64,000 bases of DNA from Synanceia verrucosa. Its lineage: Eukaryota > Chordata > Actinopteri > Perciformes > Synanceiidae. The stretch covers positions 5,705,001 to 5,769,000 of the forward strand of contig CM056559.1 in the NCBI GenBank assembly GCA_029721515.1, in the 5' to 3' direction. The translations under genes were made by a program, and so were the position numbers. Below, piece by piece: positions 1-12,976 of this stretch. How positions within the stretch are numbered: the stretch's first letter is position 1; the number at the start of each line of letters is the position of its first letter. The notes under the pieces are model-generated. The model was not told where the DNA came from. It searched no databases and saw nothing but the letters and a program-made list of their open reading frames with translations.

Positions 1-3000
1 AAGTAAATAAACACAGTTACCATTACAGTATGATGTGTTTGTCCATTACTTGGTAAATGATTTCCTGATGATGAATTCAAATTGCTTTCATTCATGCTTG
101 CAGATGGATCTATGTATGAGGGACATGTCCCCTTCAGATTCATAGAGACGCCGATCCATCCCCCCACTTTCCCAGCATAAGGAGACAAATATTTTCGGTA
201 AAACAGAACATTAATGTCATTGCAGGAGCATTGGGAACCCGGTGTTTGTGTGATTCGACTCATGGTGCATTCAAGTTGTACACAAATATCTGAATTTCTA
301 AGCTTCAAGTCCGAATTTAAATCAGAACCCTCCGAGAAGTCGGATCTCACCAACCAGACATAGCATTCAACTACCTTACCATATGAGGGATAAGGAGTTT
401 ATCCAGAAGAGACCATAAAGAAATCATGAATTCAGTGATTAATTCATATATTGTTCACATCTGTATTCTTTACCCCAGTTTGAAATGAATTTAGGGACTG
501 GTTCAGTCTGTGTCTAACTGTGTTACAGTTAGGATTTGAACAGCCTCTTGACCAGAGAGGGGCAAAGAAATGTGATGGAAACATTTAATAACATCAAGCT
601 AATGTCTTAATGACAATTCAACAAATACTGATCTCAAATCTCTAAAACACAATCTAAGTGTCTTGCTCAATGGCACATGAGAAACAAACAAAACTGCCTC
701 TTTACAAGTATTCACTAGATTAGTCACAACTGTAGTTTTCATGTTTCTCAGAATAAAAATGTTCAAGGCAGAGCGAAAAAGAAAGGTTGTGCTGTGTGTG
801 TTGGGTGAGAGCTGATTCACTGTTGCTAATGACCGCCTTCCCATGAGCTTAATCAAAGAATTGTACATTTAATTGCTGTCAAGTCAGCGCTCACCACCTG
901 CCATGTCTTGCCACACATGTGCTCACCCCCTCTCTGGGAGCATTTCCAGCTCCATCTATCATCCCTGGCTGAAGGCTGAGACAACACAGCCTGCTGGGCA
1001 ACCTGCACTGAGCTGTCCAGCCGGGCCCGGCCAGGCCGGCACAGCATGGACCCAGAGAGCCTGCTCAGCGCGCCGGGAGGTCTGTCAGCACCTGGGCCTT
1101 ACAGTGCCAAAACCATTCCTCACATTATGAAAAACAGACTAGCCTAACAACCGACACCGAAAAGAGCCAGCAAGATGTATGTTTTTGTTTTCTTCTTTCG
1201 CAGAGGCGTTCACATCACATGACATGTAACCTGGCCGTGACATGAGATACATATCAAAGCAGAGGAGCTCTGTGAAACGCCGCCGACCGTGCCTCTCTGT
1301 CGACCTCACCCTTTCTCCCACGCTAATCGCAATCACCGTGTGTGAGAACTGGTGGTCTGCTTTGTCCCTCGGCACAGCCCAGGTTGGAATGTGGGCCTGA
1401 TCTGTTATCGGTCTCAGCTTGTTTTCCCAGCTGATGCCCACAGGCCCGGTGTAACGCACAAACTGCCTGAGGCGCTGTCAGACGCGTTCGCTGCTAGCCT
1501 CTCACCTTTGGGGCTGCTAAAGTATGCACGACAGACAGGATTAGTCCTCAGTGGCTGAGTCGTCTAATGAGCCACAGTTCAACACAGTGAGGCAGCAGCA
1601 AGTGTAAAGACTGGAAGGACCTACACCTGTGCACTCTCAGACAGGCTGACAGGCTGTTTCTAGACTGTTGATCACAAGAGCACTTCAGATAGTCAGGTGT
1701 AGTATCATACATCCCTTCATCCTGCAACTGTGACGAAAATTTTATGATTATTTGGGTCAGTAATGCCTTTTCGCTACGTCGGCATCCATTCAGGCCTACC
1801 TCCAGTCAAATCATTATCATAAAAAAACTCCCAAAAGCCCCTATATTACTCACAGGCTGTGTGAGAGCACTCTTTTGCCCCTGCTGCCAAAAAAAAGGAT
1901 AAACGTATATATACACGTCTAAGGCACTCAAGCATTAGATTTTAAAAGATGTGCATACTCATCTTTGGCACCCAAAGAGTTAATAATAAACAGCTTCATG
2001 AATAATGCCACATGTGACAAGTTATAAAACATCTAGAAATTGTGGTTTACTAGATTTAAATCCAAAGACACCAAAACAAGACACCACCAATATGTTTTAA
2101 ACATACAGGGAGGCAAGTTTTGATTAATGATTTACTGTACAAAGGCTACCTAAACTGATATGAATCTCCACTTTACATCACTTCAATCCCCCAATCACTG
2201 AAATTATAAAATAAATAGTTATAGTATTTTTATGACAAAAATCAAAAATGAAACTAAACACTAGTAGAGTTTGGCTCTGGAAACTGAGCAGTTTTACACA
2301 TAGCCAATCTTTCACATACAGTATGGCGGTGTCTCAGGTGTTACAGTTAATCCAATGTTATCCCTGTGAGTTAGCTAATTATCCCATACAGGGATCCAGG
2401 CTAGACAGAAGAAAACAGGCCTGACTTGTAAGGTGGGAGTCACTCTATCTGTAAGCTGGCAAGTCTGGACAAGGCCTTGAGAAGCCTGGAATCTCCTGGG
2501 GTCAGAGTACTGCATGCGAGGTGTGATCCAGACCTGCTCCCAAGGGGTCCTGGTCCAGGGAGCAGGTGGAAAGCTACGACTACCTGTTTGACTCCCTGAG
2601 CTCGTCAGTGGCAGCCTTTTCACCGTCTAGGAGCCTCCCAACAGGTCCTTATTTATTTCACATTCTTTAAACAATGGGATTTATTTGATACTAAATGGAA
2701 TTTATTGTTCTGAGGGCAGAAAGTGAAGATAATGGTCATCTAGACTAATGTTTTTTAAGTCAAGGGGTATTTGAAAAGATTGACACTACTTAAATGTATG
2801 TTATCTATTCATATTCCACCTATTCTACTTTATCTATTTAACTGTCTGCCTGATAGGTAGGTGGAGGCTGGCTTAAACAAACTAATGACTAAAGACATGA
2901 ATGAACCCTACTGTAGTGAGTTTTCCAGGTGGTGACATGTGGATTTTACCTTACCTGAATGCCTTGTTTCCAGTCTATATGACACTCTAAGCTGACAGGC

Positions 3001-3428
3001 AGCTTCATATGACAGATGTGTGAATTTTCTGACTAACAGCCAGAAGGCAAACACATATTTCTCAAAAACTGTATGAAATATACAGAATTAAATATAAATA
3101 TAAATATAAAACAATAAATATTAAATAAACCTTTTTTTTCTTTTTTGTCATAGTAGGAAAAGCCCTAGTGTGTTTGACAACGTTAAATATGGTGGCATTT
3201 CACTTAGGGAGGCCCTGGTATTGTGCATGCTGGGTCGCAGGGAATAGCTAACTGGGAGCCATCGTTAATGTTATCAATTTCAACTGTTATTATTTATTAT
3301 TTCCTGGTGTGCTGAATCCAGTCTCACAGTCAAGGGGTGTACTTGTAACAACAGAGGTGGTTTTATTACTAAGCTTTCACAAATTTGTATGTCCTTATGG
3401 TAAATACTGTATATAGCGTAAATGGTCA
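1..3428. other. Intergenic, no gene seen
   Basis: Both strands have only short open frames with no familiar domain. A stretch at 880-1560 is richer in GC than its surroundings but has no splice or coding pattern I can support. A motif resembling the end of the piggyBac-like MITE (TGGCACCCAAAGAGTTAA) lies at 1966-1983. Confidence 0.6.
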
Positions 3429-3676
3429 GTATTTATGTAGCGTTTTACTGTACCTGAAATGATACCCAAAGCGCTTTACATTATACATCACATCCACCCA
3501 TTCACACACACCCTACTCATTTAGCTGTCATGCAAGGTGCTAACCACGACCCATCAGGAGCAGTTAGGGGTTCGGTGTGTTGCTCAGGGGTTGACGTGAG
3601 CTCTCCAGACTGGGATCGAACTGGTAACCCTCCGGTTACAAGATGGACACTCTGCCCACTGAGCCATGCCGCCCCA
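3429..3676 (-). repeat. tRNA-derived SINE, minus strand
   Basis: Read on the minus strand, the head has an A-box-like TGGCTCAGTGGGCAGAG (3650-3666) and a B-box AGTTCGATCCC (3612-3622) at tRNA spacing. These are followed by a tRNA-unrelated body ending in the AAAGCGCT and TATATAGCG-type tail common in teleost genomes. The family name is not assigned. Confidence 0.75.
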
Positions 3677-5085
3677 TAAATTGGCTCATCATGGCGGCAT
3701 GAAATTGTAAGGCAACAAAAAGTGTCCAAGGGGATGAAGAGAAGCAACAAGCTGTCAGCAATGGATTTTGAGCAGCACGTCTTCCTCTCCTCCAGGCCAA
3801 ACAAGAGAAGCCTCAGCAAGATGTCTTCATCACCACCACATCAGGAAGTAGCAAAAGCCTGGTCTGCCCAACCACTACTCCACCACGTTCAACTGGGACT
3901 CATTTGCTTTAATCATTACAGCACACTCATGCAGCAATTTCAAATGCTTTTTGTAATTTATATGGCAGCGATACATACCCATTATTCATTATCACAGCAT
4001 ATGACAGCAGCGTTTCTTGAGATTTAAACTGGAGAAAAACAAAATACCAGCAGAATGGAGGCTCGACCGTATGGCTGCTCTCTTCAGGGAATAAAAAATA
4101 GACCGAGCTCACAATTTCTCTCATATCGTGACAGCAGATGCAATCCAAGTGGTCTATTTCGCTGACTCACATGCTGGGCCACCCACGTATGAGAGCGCCA
4201 GGCTAAAATCACACACTGTATCCACGACAACCATAATTTATACCTTCAAAACAACTTTTCCTTTCATCTCACACACAAAAAAATGTAATTAGAAACTTCT
4301 GGACTTGTGTCATAAATACTGCATTTTGCAAATGTTTAGCAAAGTAAAAGCATAGAAGCCATGTTGCTTTCTTTAACAGGTCGTTTTGATAGTTTGGCAT
4401 GTTGCCTTTAGGGATGTTGAAACCAGGCAAAGGCAGAAACGAATCCACATAAATCACACTGCAAGATAAGTGGAAAAGTGATTTGTAAAAGCCTGATCCT
4501 CCATTCTTGAATTTTATCTCACTTCCTACTGTGATTTCCTAGTTCAGGTCAAACACAGCTTCCAGCTTCTTGATCATTTCATATGTCGGAGCCAAGATAT
4601 CACTTAAGAGAAAGTCAAGACCTTTCTGCATATGAATGGGAGGAAATGGCTGAAGACTTTACCCAGCATGCCACTCATTCAGTAATAACACCCTTTCTTT
4701 GCTCCTGTGCACTCCGGCTAAATACCAGCGCTTGTTTTTTCTGCATGGATTTGATTTGTCTCCATGATTCAAAAGTGAACATTTTAAAAACATTCTGTGG
4801 AAAGTTTCAGATCTCTTTCTCTCTCCTTTCCCCCCCTCCTCAGTGAAAACAGGGCCTGGTCTGGCCCCTGGCCCCCAGCTTGTTGGGACAGCTGCTCAGA
4901 TGATCTGGGCTCTCTGCAGGTTCCATGATTCATTTTCTGAGTCAACACCACCAACCAGAGATTCAACCTCAACACAGTCATGATTCACAGGCAGATTTGT
5001 AAATTGGAATGATTACTCGATTTGATATGTAGAACGTAAATATTTAAAGAAGCTAGTTTAGAAAAGACAATAACACAACTTTTTC
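3677..5085. other. Intergenic, nothing identified
   Basis: Only short chance open frames are seen, with no RNA gene or repeat I can name. Confidence 0.5.
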
Positions 5086-5560
5086 TTAAACTCTGAGTGC
5101 CATTGACGTATTTCAACATTGTTTAAAACTTTGAGTGCCAAGGACATATATTTTTTGTCTTTAAAATAGAACGCTTGAGTGCCATAAATGTACGTTTTTC
5201 CTGTTTTCGGCAACGGGTCGCCGATCACGGTCTCCCACAGCCTGTGAGTAATTTTGGGGCTTCTGGGAGATGTAGTCGGAGCATAAAGCGACGGTATATG
5301 CCACAGAGATAAAAACAGGAAGTGGAGACGATCGAGATTAAAGAACAAAACAGGTTCTGGACAAAAAGTGATGATTTTGGTGAAAGTGGCCTCTACCCTA
5401 CCTCTGAAAAGTTTTTTTTCATGATGAAATAGAGAGTCTCTTCTTTTGTTTTAGCTATTCGGTGTTTTCAGAGACATGGTAGAAAATATTCAAAATGGAC
5501 AAAAAACGCTGGCACAAGGCACTTTATGTTTTATAAAACGACTGGCACTCAAAGAGTTAA
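5086..5560 (+). mobile_element. piggyBac-like MITE, copy 1 (full length)
   Basis: The element is bounded by TTAA on both sides (5086-5089 and 5557-5560). The left end reads CTCTGAGTGCCATTGACG and the right end TGGCACTCAAAGAG. GAGTGCCA recurs at 5095, 5133 and 5177, giving subterminal repeats. There is no transposase frame, so it is non-autonomous. It is homologous along its right 350 bp to the copy at 9194-9610. The TTAA target and CTCTTTGAGTGCCA end resemble vertebrate piggyBac families with CCCTTTGCCTGCC ends (from memory). Confidence 0.7.
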
Positions 5561-7018
5561 AAATATACAAATTCTTTCATTCAAGCTGAAGTTCACACAA
5601 CTTTCAGAAACAAAAACGTTTTATTTCTTTTTCTGTTTTTGAATATTTCATTTTGCTTCTTATTTATTGTCACAAGATTGTCTAATGACTTTTATTGCTC
5701 TTTTCTTGAGACGAGAGCAGAGCAGCAGAATCAGTGCTACAGCTGACAGTCATGCATGTGAGTTCTATTAAAGGGAAAGTGCTGCTTTTTACAAATTGAA
5801 GCTTATTTCTGGGATAAAATACTGCCATTTACTCACCCAACTCACTTTGGGGTCATTTGGAGTATTTCGGACGATACTGGATTTGATGATATCCATTTAA
5901 CAGGAGTGAATGGGGCACTGAAATGCAGCCAGTAAATGACACAAACTTGACCATTTCTCAAATAACAATTTTTCTCATTTGAGTCTGGAGTTGTCCGTAA
6001 TTTGAGAAAATTCAATCTGTAAACAGACTCTACTTCCTGTGTGTCATTGTTTACTAAGGACCCCTAGTGCCCACCTATGTGGCCTTCACAGTGCCTGAAC
6101 TAAAATCTTTATTTGTGATGTTGTCACATACACATACATGCTTTGTTTTAGTTCAGGCACTGTGAAGGCCACATGCAAATCACACATTTTAGAGCTTTCA
6201 GTAGAATCACATAATGAGGCTCCTCATCCAGACTTGTCCTTCCCATCATGCTGTGAAACAACATGGATAGTTTATCCAATTAGCAGAACAGACCTGACCA
6301 ACAGCTTATACTGGCCAAATTGCTGTAACATAAAAATTTACTTATTATTCATATGATTCCTGATTTGGAAGTGTGCACTCTGTAGTGTGAGAAAGCACAT
6401 TCTTTTTTTCCACTGAGACTGGGCATTACCAGAAAAGCTCCAGTCACACCCTTCTGATGAAGAAGTGGGCAACATTTTCAGCGTGGCTGATCTGGATCGC
6501 TCTGGTTCTGCTCCTCATCGTCGACTGAATTAGCAGCTTGTCTGTCAGCCGGTACCTCCCTTACCAGTCTGGCATGGATAGTGTGTGGGCTGGGATGGAT
6601 TAATGATGTCAGGCCAGCAGCCACTCCCAGTCTGCGTATAAAGCCACTAATCACCAATCTACCTTCTACAGACTGCTCATGCTAAATATTATTGTTGTGA
6701 GTTGTAAGTGACTCATACTTTCCATTGACATCTTACTCATTCCGTCGCTACAATGGGAAGGAGTGGCTTTCTGCTGACACAGTGGTGCTCACATTCCCAC
6801 ATGCTTACAGCCATATTCAACTGAACTTCATGCTCCACAAAGGTCATTGTGCCTTCACTTAAGGCAGCATGAATCATTTTGAAACTCTACCTGTGATAGA
6901 TTATTGGAAAATGTGCAGTGAAGAAGAAAGAGCAGTCATTGGAAAGATGGTTTTAAGATTTCAATCAGTCATTTCAGCCAACCTAAAGACCAATGGATGC
7001 ATCGCCTTATGTGGTCTG
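5561..7018. other. Intergenic with a perfect inverted repeat, otherwise nothing identified
   Basis: Apart from the hairpin at 6077-6174 no feature is supported. The stretch 5760-6075 has the look of an old repeat but was not matched to a family. Confidence 0.5.
6077..6174. repeat. Perfect 29-bp inverted repeat with 40-nt loop
   Basis: Arm 6077-6105 (beginning ATGTGGCCTTCACAGTG) and arm 6146-6174 are exact reverse complements. The loop itself contains a smaller GTGA/TCAC stem. A transcript of either strand would form a 98-nt hairpin. Whether it is transcribed is not known. Confidence 0.9.
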
Positions 7019-7193
7019 TTAACTCATTGAGTGCCAGCCGTTTTATAAAACAGAAAGTGTCTTGTTCCAGCGTTTTTTGCCCATTTTGGGTCATATTTCA
7101 AGATCCACAGAATATTTTGTACCATGTCTCTGAAAACACTGAATAGCTCAAATGAAAGAACAGAGACTCTATTTCATCATGAAAAAAAACTGC
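7019..7193 (-). mobile_element. piggyBac-like MITE, copy 2 (truncated, inverted)
   Basis: From TTAACTCATTGAGTGCCA at 7019 the sequence is the reverse complement of the right 170 bp of the copies at 5086 and 9194. Homology stops after the CATGAAAAAAA motif near 7193, so the other end is lost. Confidence 0.7.
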
Positions 7194-8108
7194 CTGAAAT
7201 GCGAAACAACTAAACAAGACTAAAGCAGGTCATGAAGAAGACCTTCATTCAAAAAATCAAGGAAACTAAAAATGCAGTCGTACCTGGTGATCAAAACTGC
7301 TAATAAAATTAGATTAACCATTACAGCAAACAAATAATCCACCAAAGAGCATCGTTAGTCCAACTAGGTTTTCGGAGATGTTAATGACCTATTTGAATTG
7401 TGATTGTGATGTTTCAGGGAGAGCTCAGTGTGTATTTGTGCACTGCAGTACCTTGCCTCACTTTCTCTCCTTGTTTTATAACTGTAGTTGTTTTTCCTTT
7501 TGATTTGGTCCTTTAACTCCTCTTAAGCCTCCATGAGGATTCGTCCGATAAGGAAAAGAACAACGCTCTCGTTGCCATGGTGAATCTGTGAATCTGTGAT
7601 CAATGACGGGGTCTATTAGAGGAAGCCGCCTGTGCACACTTATCCTGGATTGGTTTCACCTGGCTTGATGAATCCATGTCCGCTCATCCTGGCTTGGTCT
7701 TTGTGCAACCAATTAAGCCTGGACACTCGACACTTGTTTTGGATTGGTTGAACCTAGCTCAGTCACTTATCCTGGATATCTAAATCTTACTTTTGTGCAA
7801 TGGGCCCCTGGTCTTTTTGTGTTGGAGGATAGTAAAGTGTCACACACCTTTAAGATGCCAGTGTTTTGACTTCTACTTAATGGTCTTGCTGCTGTGACTC
7901 TGTCACTGGCTAAGATTTCTTGGAGTGTGTGTGTGTGTGTTTGAGTGCACACTATGGGGAGTCAGCATACAGGCCCACTCCACGTGGTTCTGAAGGTGAA
8001 GGGCTATTAGGGGAAAGGTGAGTATGGGGCTGCTGCTCTGGGTTACTCAGTAACTCCTTCCCCTCTCAGGCCTCTAGTGTTCCTGTGCAACCACCCCCAC
8101 ACCTCCTA

Positions 8109-8113
<5 letters not shown>
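7194..8113. other. Intergenic, nothing identified
   Basis: No gene is seen. A short (GT)n run lies at 7926-7940. Confidence 0.5.

Positions 8114-8158
<45 letters not shown>
8114..8158 (+). repeat. (CA)n microsatellite, 45 nt
   Basis: This is an uninterrupted CA dinucleotide run; it explains the His-Thr repeat frames around it. Confidence 0.98.
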
Positions 8159-8162
<4 letters not shown>

Positions 8163-8869
8163 GCTGTATCACTGCTCTCTTGTCTTTGTTTGCGTTCACT
8201 TTGTGAAAGATGAAAAAATGAAGCAACACATTTATCTCCCTGTTGGAAAATCTGAAAGTTAATGAGAATACATATCTGTCACAAACTGGCTAAAAGAACA
8301 TGAGAGGGAGGAGTCCATGTGAGGGATTTACTTAAACCAACACCATGTATCAGACTAAGGTTTGAAACCATTAATGAAGGGACAGCGACAGTGCAAAAAC
8401 CAAATAGCAGTGATACAGAGAGACCAAATGAACACCCAATGGCCTGAGAGCTCAGGTGAGCCTAATCAGCTGACGACCCCACATCACCTCAATCACCTTC
8501 AGATGTTGGCTGGAAAGTGTCTTGGTATCTGAAACAAGTGTCATTTAAGTTTTACGTCAACATGTCAGATTTGACAAAATATCAGCAAAATCAAGCTAAA
8601 AATTCAGAAAAAAGAAAATCAGCAACAAGGCCAGTGCAAGCTGTAGTTCATGACAGAAAACACAGGGAATTTTACTTGCAGAATTACTAGAAAGGCACTA
8701 CATGAATCAGAAATAGCATGTTTATTTTTGAAGGAGTTCAGTCCACTCAGAAATGCTGTTATTCGCTATGTGAATGCTACTAACTTTGAGACTAATCCTG
8801 GGACGACAGCAAAGTCGTTTTCATTTCATTTCATGTCATTTCATTTCATGTCATTTTCCACTGAACACG
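8159..8869. other. Intergenic with a short TCATT-type tandem repeat
   Basis: CATTTCATTTCATGT units repeat at 8821-8857. Nothing else is identified. Confidence 0.6.
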
Positions 8870-9190
8870 GAACGCTGCCGACGCCTGCCGGAACAAATCG
8901 ACAGAGCTTCTATTTTTGTCGATACAGACACAAAATAAAACATCTGATTTTTATCAAAGTAAAATAATCCGTGTTCGCGGCGAATCGTATGATCGATTTC
9001 CTTCTAGTCAGTGGACAAGGGTGGTTTTCTTTCACTGACACTATAACCCGCTTTATCGCGCAATTATACGTGAATTCGCGAGATCTCGTTCTCGCGATTC
9101 CAGCTCTTTGGCGGAGCCACAGGAGGTGGATCTGGTGCGTATTGACAGACAATGGACTTTGACATCAGCGTCGTTCTGCATCCAGTGGAG
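8870..9190. repeat. CpG-rich block, probably part of an interspersed repeat
   Basis: This stretch has many CpG dinucleotides in AT-rich surroundings, including TTCGCGAGATCTCG and TCTCGCGATT at 9074-9099. It directly abuts the MITE at 9194. The wording resembles a teleost dispersed repeat, but I cannot name it and no protein frame is convincing. Confidence 0.4.
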
Positions 9191-9193
9191 GGG

Positions 9194-9610
9194 TTACTCT
9201 TTGAGTGCCATTGATGCATTTCGACATCAAATGGTTTTTCGGCAGCAGGTCAGTAATTTTGAGGCTTCTGGGAGATGTAGTTGTATCAAAAAGAGACAGT
9301 ATACGCCACAGAGCAGGAAGTGGAGACGGTCGTAATTACAAAGCAAAATGGACGGATTTTGGACAAAAGGTGATGTTTTTGTTGGGAGTGGACTCCACTC
9401 TACCGCTGATAAAACAAGAATGGAACAAGTTAAAAACAAACTTTTTTTCATGATGAAACAGAGAGTCTCTTCTTTCATTTGAGCTATTCAATGTTTTCAG
9501 AGACATAGTACAAAATATTCTGTGGGTCTTGAAATATGACTCAAAATGGGCCAAAATGCTGGAACAAGGCACTTTCTGTTTTATAAAAAGGCTGGCACTC
9601 AAAGAGTTAA
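9194..9610 (+). mobile_element. piggyBac-like MITE, copy 3
   Basis: The left end is TTACTCTTTGAGTGCCATT, and the right end TGGCACTCAAAGAG is followed by TTAA (9607-9610). Internal sequence aligns with copy 1 (GCTTCTGGGAGATGTAGT, then the TTTCATGATGAAA region, then GTTTTATAAAA). It has no coding capacity. Confidence 0.75.
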
Positions 9611-11691
9611 GCACAGCTGATAGAAGATACAGACAACACGCATATCATCAATCTTATGTGTTTACAGTATGATGAATAAATAAATCTAGAACGGTTTTGT
9701 GAGTGAAATGATGGGAGTCCAGAATCAGTGTGGGTTTGTTGCCACCTTTGACTGCATCACAGCCTCCTCCTGTTGCATCACCTTCCAGGCACTCAAAACA
9801 CAGCCATGTGTAGTGTAGCTATTGCTGGCAAGCACAGCCATGTTTGTTTATTGTCCCTGAGCAGGGACACATGAAAGTGGGTTGACCAAGTCTGTGGCCT
9901 TGACCCCAGCGACAAGAACGACCCCAGTTCATATAATCACTGCCTTTCTACGTCCACTGCACCCACTGAAGCTCGACCCTGGTGTTTCGCCTTAGGATGG
10001 GAGTCACGGGACTGTGCTTTGAAGAAGAGCACAGAAGGGCCACATTTGAACCAATGAGAGCTGAGACAGTGCTCTCTGTGTGAGTAATGATTGACAGCAT
10101 GCTGGATTACTCACAGAGGCATTAGTCATGGTGAATTCATTACATGTTCTTGTTCTCCACTGTGTTGGTGTGAAGAAGTCTGTCTGTCAGATTTGTAGGT
10201 TCGGTCATGTGTTGGTAGTCAACCTGGTGATCTTCAAAAGTTTTGGCAAGAAAATAGCATCAAAATGTTCTTGAGTTTCAAATACACATGAATTATCATA
10301 GTAAATAGTAAAGAGAAGTAAATACACATCTCTGACTACTAATAGGTTTCAATTAACCTTTATCATTTTGTGAGGCATCAAAACTTTATAATGTCCATGC
10401 AAAAAAAAAAAGACAGGAGAGGTTTTATACAGGCGATGAAAATCCAACAACAACACAGGACAGATCTGGTCATTAGTGAAACAATTCGGAAATCAGTGAG
10501 CGTACTCGTGCTCTGCCCAGGACTCTGTACAAAGTGTTCATACCAGTGAAAGCAAACATGTTTCTGCTGTGAGGAAAAGCTTACACAATGAAGAATCACA
10601 GCCACACGCAATACTGTACAAGCATTCTGGGGCACCATCGGGGGGTCCGACCTTTTCCAACAGCGTGAGGGCAGGGCAGCTCCATCATTGGCTAATCTTT
10701 GGCTGCAGAGAGCCAGTCATCTCTGTGCTCTCCTCTCATCCCACAACTAACCAAACACTGTGCTGTTAGTGTCTCTGATATGCTTTGTTTATCGGGCCAC
10801 CTGGACATGCATCTGGTCAGCCAGGGAGTATGCCTGTCAATAGCAGTGGCAGATGGATGTGCATTAATAACCATGTCTTATGTGCACAAGCTGACGGTGA
10901 CTTTTGAAGCAGTTTTGAAGTTTCCGAAGCCTTGCGTCGTGTGGAGTGCGCTGAATGAAATGCTGATTAATTGGGCCGATGGAGAAGAAAAGAAAATGAA
11001 TTACTGTTTGCTAGCGTTTCAGGTCAGTACTTCAGTGTCCCCCTTCCTGTGCTAATAGACAAATTACATAATAAATTCCAAAAAGAAAGAGGTCTGACAT
11101 GAGGTAACCTCTCCAAATAATAAAAGATACGTGGAGAAATAATTATGGGTTACATTGATATGAAGCAGGGGATATTTGAGCTCATAATAAGATGGATGAC
11201 ATGCCTCATGCTTGAAACAGCATGGAGAGCATGTTGCATAACCAATGTCTTTATTCTAATGGGCTTAATAAGGTATGTCAGGGGGGTGAAGGGATGAGTG
11301 GCTCAATTCAAAACAAGAATTAGGCTGAGGTGATGAAATCCAGAAAAAAAGCATTCACCAAGTATTGACAAAGACTGTGTTGCACATAAATAGTGATAAA
11401 TAAGATTCACAATAATAAAACATATGCAGAGAGTTTGTGTTCAATGTTTAACAAGGGGGCCGGCTGTGACGCAACAGGCCATGATCTGCACAGTTTGTGA
11501 GATCATCAAAACAGATAACACGTTAGCTAGCATTGCACACCTTACATTGCTCTTGTATTGTAGTTTAGTGACACAAAGTCCATTATTTTGTCATTCATTT
11601 CTTAACAACTTCCTATCGGGCAGAACATTATCTCTGTCACTGGATAAGAAACATACCAGCAGTGATAGTGAGTTGGTAAAAATGGTAAAAT

Positions 11692-11696
<5 letters not shown>
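9611..11696. other. Intergenic, nothing identified
   Basis: Open frames of up to 118 codons (10699-11055, plus) show no family resemblance and no splice context. Confidence 0.5.

Positions 11697-11724
<28 letters not shown>
11697..11724. repeat. (TA)n microsatellite
   Basis: This is an uninterrupted AT/TA run of 28 nt. Confidence 0.95.
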
Positions 11725-11727
<3 letters not shown>

Positions 11728-12976
11728 AATCAGTAATCCAAAGCTCAAGATGATGTCTGTAAAAGTCTTGCTTTGTCCTCAACTCTAAGATATTCAGTTA
11801 ATTGTCATAGAAGATAACCAGAAAAACCGGAAAATATTCACAGCTCTGTCACAAACAGGGATTTGTTTAGCTTTTCTTCTTAAACAATTACTCAAATTAG
11901 TATCAACAATTAGCAATTAATGCAGTACATCAAAACAGTATCATTACGTCGTGGCACAGCACCGTCATTCCTCTTGACAAGTTGCCACATCATACTTTGA
12001 GAAGCTGATGATTCATTTCCACGCGAGGAAGCAACCCATGACATCTCTAAGCATGAGCACAGAGGAAGAGGAGCGTTCTGTCAGTAGCCTGTGCATTTGT
12101 TTGAGTCATTTTCTTCTTCGAGTTTCTGCTGAGACAATAGATAAGACTCCAGTTGTTAGCTCTGGATTGACATTAATCATCAGTCAGTGAAGCGAGATGG
12201 AGACAAAAAAAACCTCAGTATTATCCCTTAACCCAGATTCCTGCTGGTTTCATGCTCCAGCAGGCAAAAGCTTGGTGAGCGCTGTCATATGGAGCGGATG
12301 ATGGGATGAATGTTTGCCACACTGCTCACCACTACCTGCCTCTAAGTGGTGACTCCATCATCTCTCAGATCTGCTAACTCATCAATACAGCCAACGGCAG
12401 GAAGAGAGCTGTCATACTAAACTAAGTGAGAGCGTGCACTGTGCGCATTGTTATTTATTATTATTCTGTAATCCTGCTTCTCAAACATCATCCCACTTTC
12501 TGCCAAAGAGTGCTGAGTAAAACCACTCAAGAATCCAGCTTGTATCCGACAGGAGCCAAGCGGCACTGGAACAGAGAGCTGGTCTATTTAAAGGATTTAA
12601 GAGCGCCGTCCAGATGCTGAACTTTGTGGTATTCCTTTTATTCCCAGTACTCGATGTCCTGGCCAATGATATCTGAGTAACATCCGGTGAGCTGGGGAAA
12701 TCCTGGGTCTCAGTGCTGGCAGAGCTGCCAAGATCAGGCCTGCTGCCATGAACCCTGATGTCAGATAGCAGAAATGAAATGCTGCCTCTCAGGCCACACA
12801 CCATAACAGCAGACCGGCTCAATATTCACTTATCTTCACCGTTTCAATGAAGTTTTATTAGGGGATTAGGTGAGCCGGGTGGTGGGTGATATCACCAGTA
12901 TTATACACCAAAGAGTTAACTTTCTATAGATAACTTTATAGATAATAGAAATGAATCCCTTTGGATTCTATAGACC
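11725..12976. other. Intergenic, nothing identified
   Basis: No gene or RNA is recognised. AAAGAGTTAA at 12911-12920 matches the end of the piggyBac-like MITE over ten bases only and is not called. Confidence 0.5.

Noticed and set aside
8114..8158. CRISPR-like or other functional array
   Set aside because: It is a simple CA microsatellite with no spacers; this is a vertebrate genome.
12907..12920. Fourth piggyBac-like MITE end (AAAGAGTTAA)
   Set aside because: The match is only about ten bases and lacks the TGGCACTC part.
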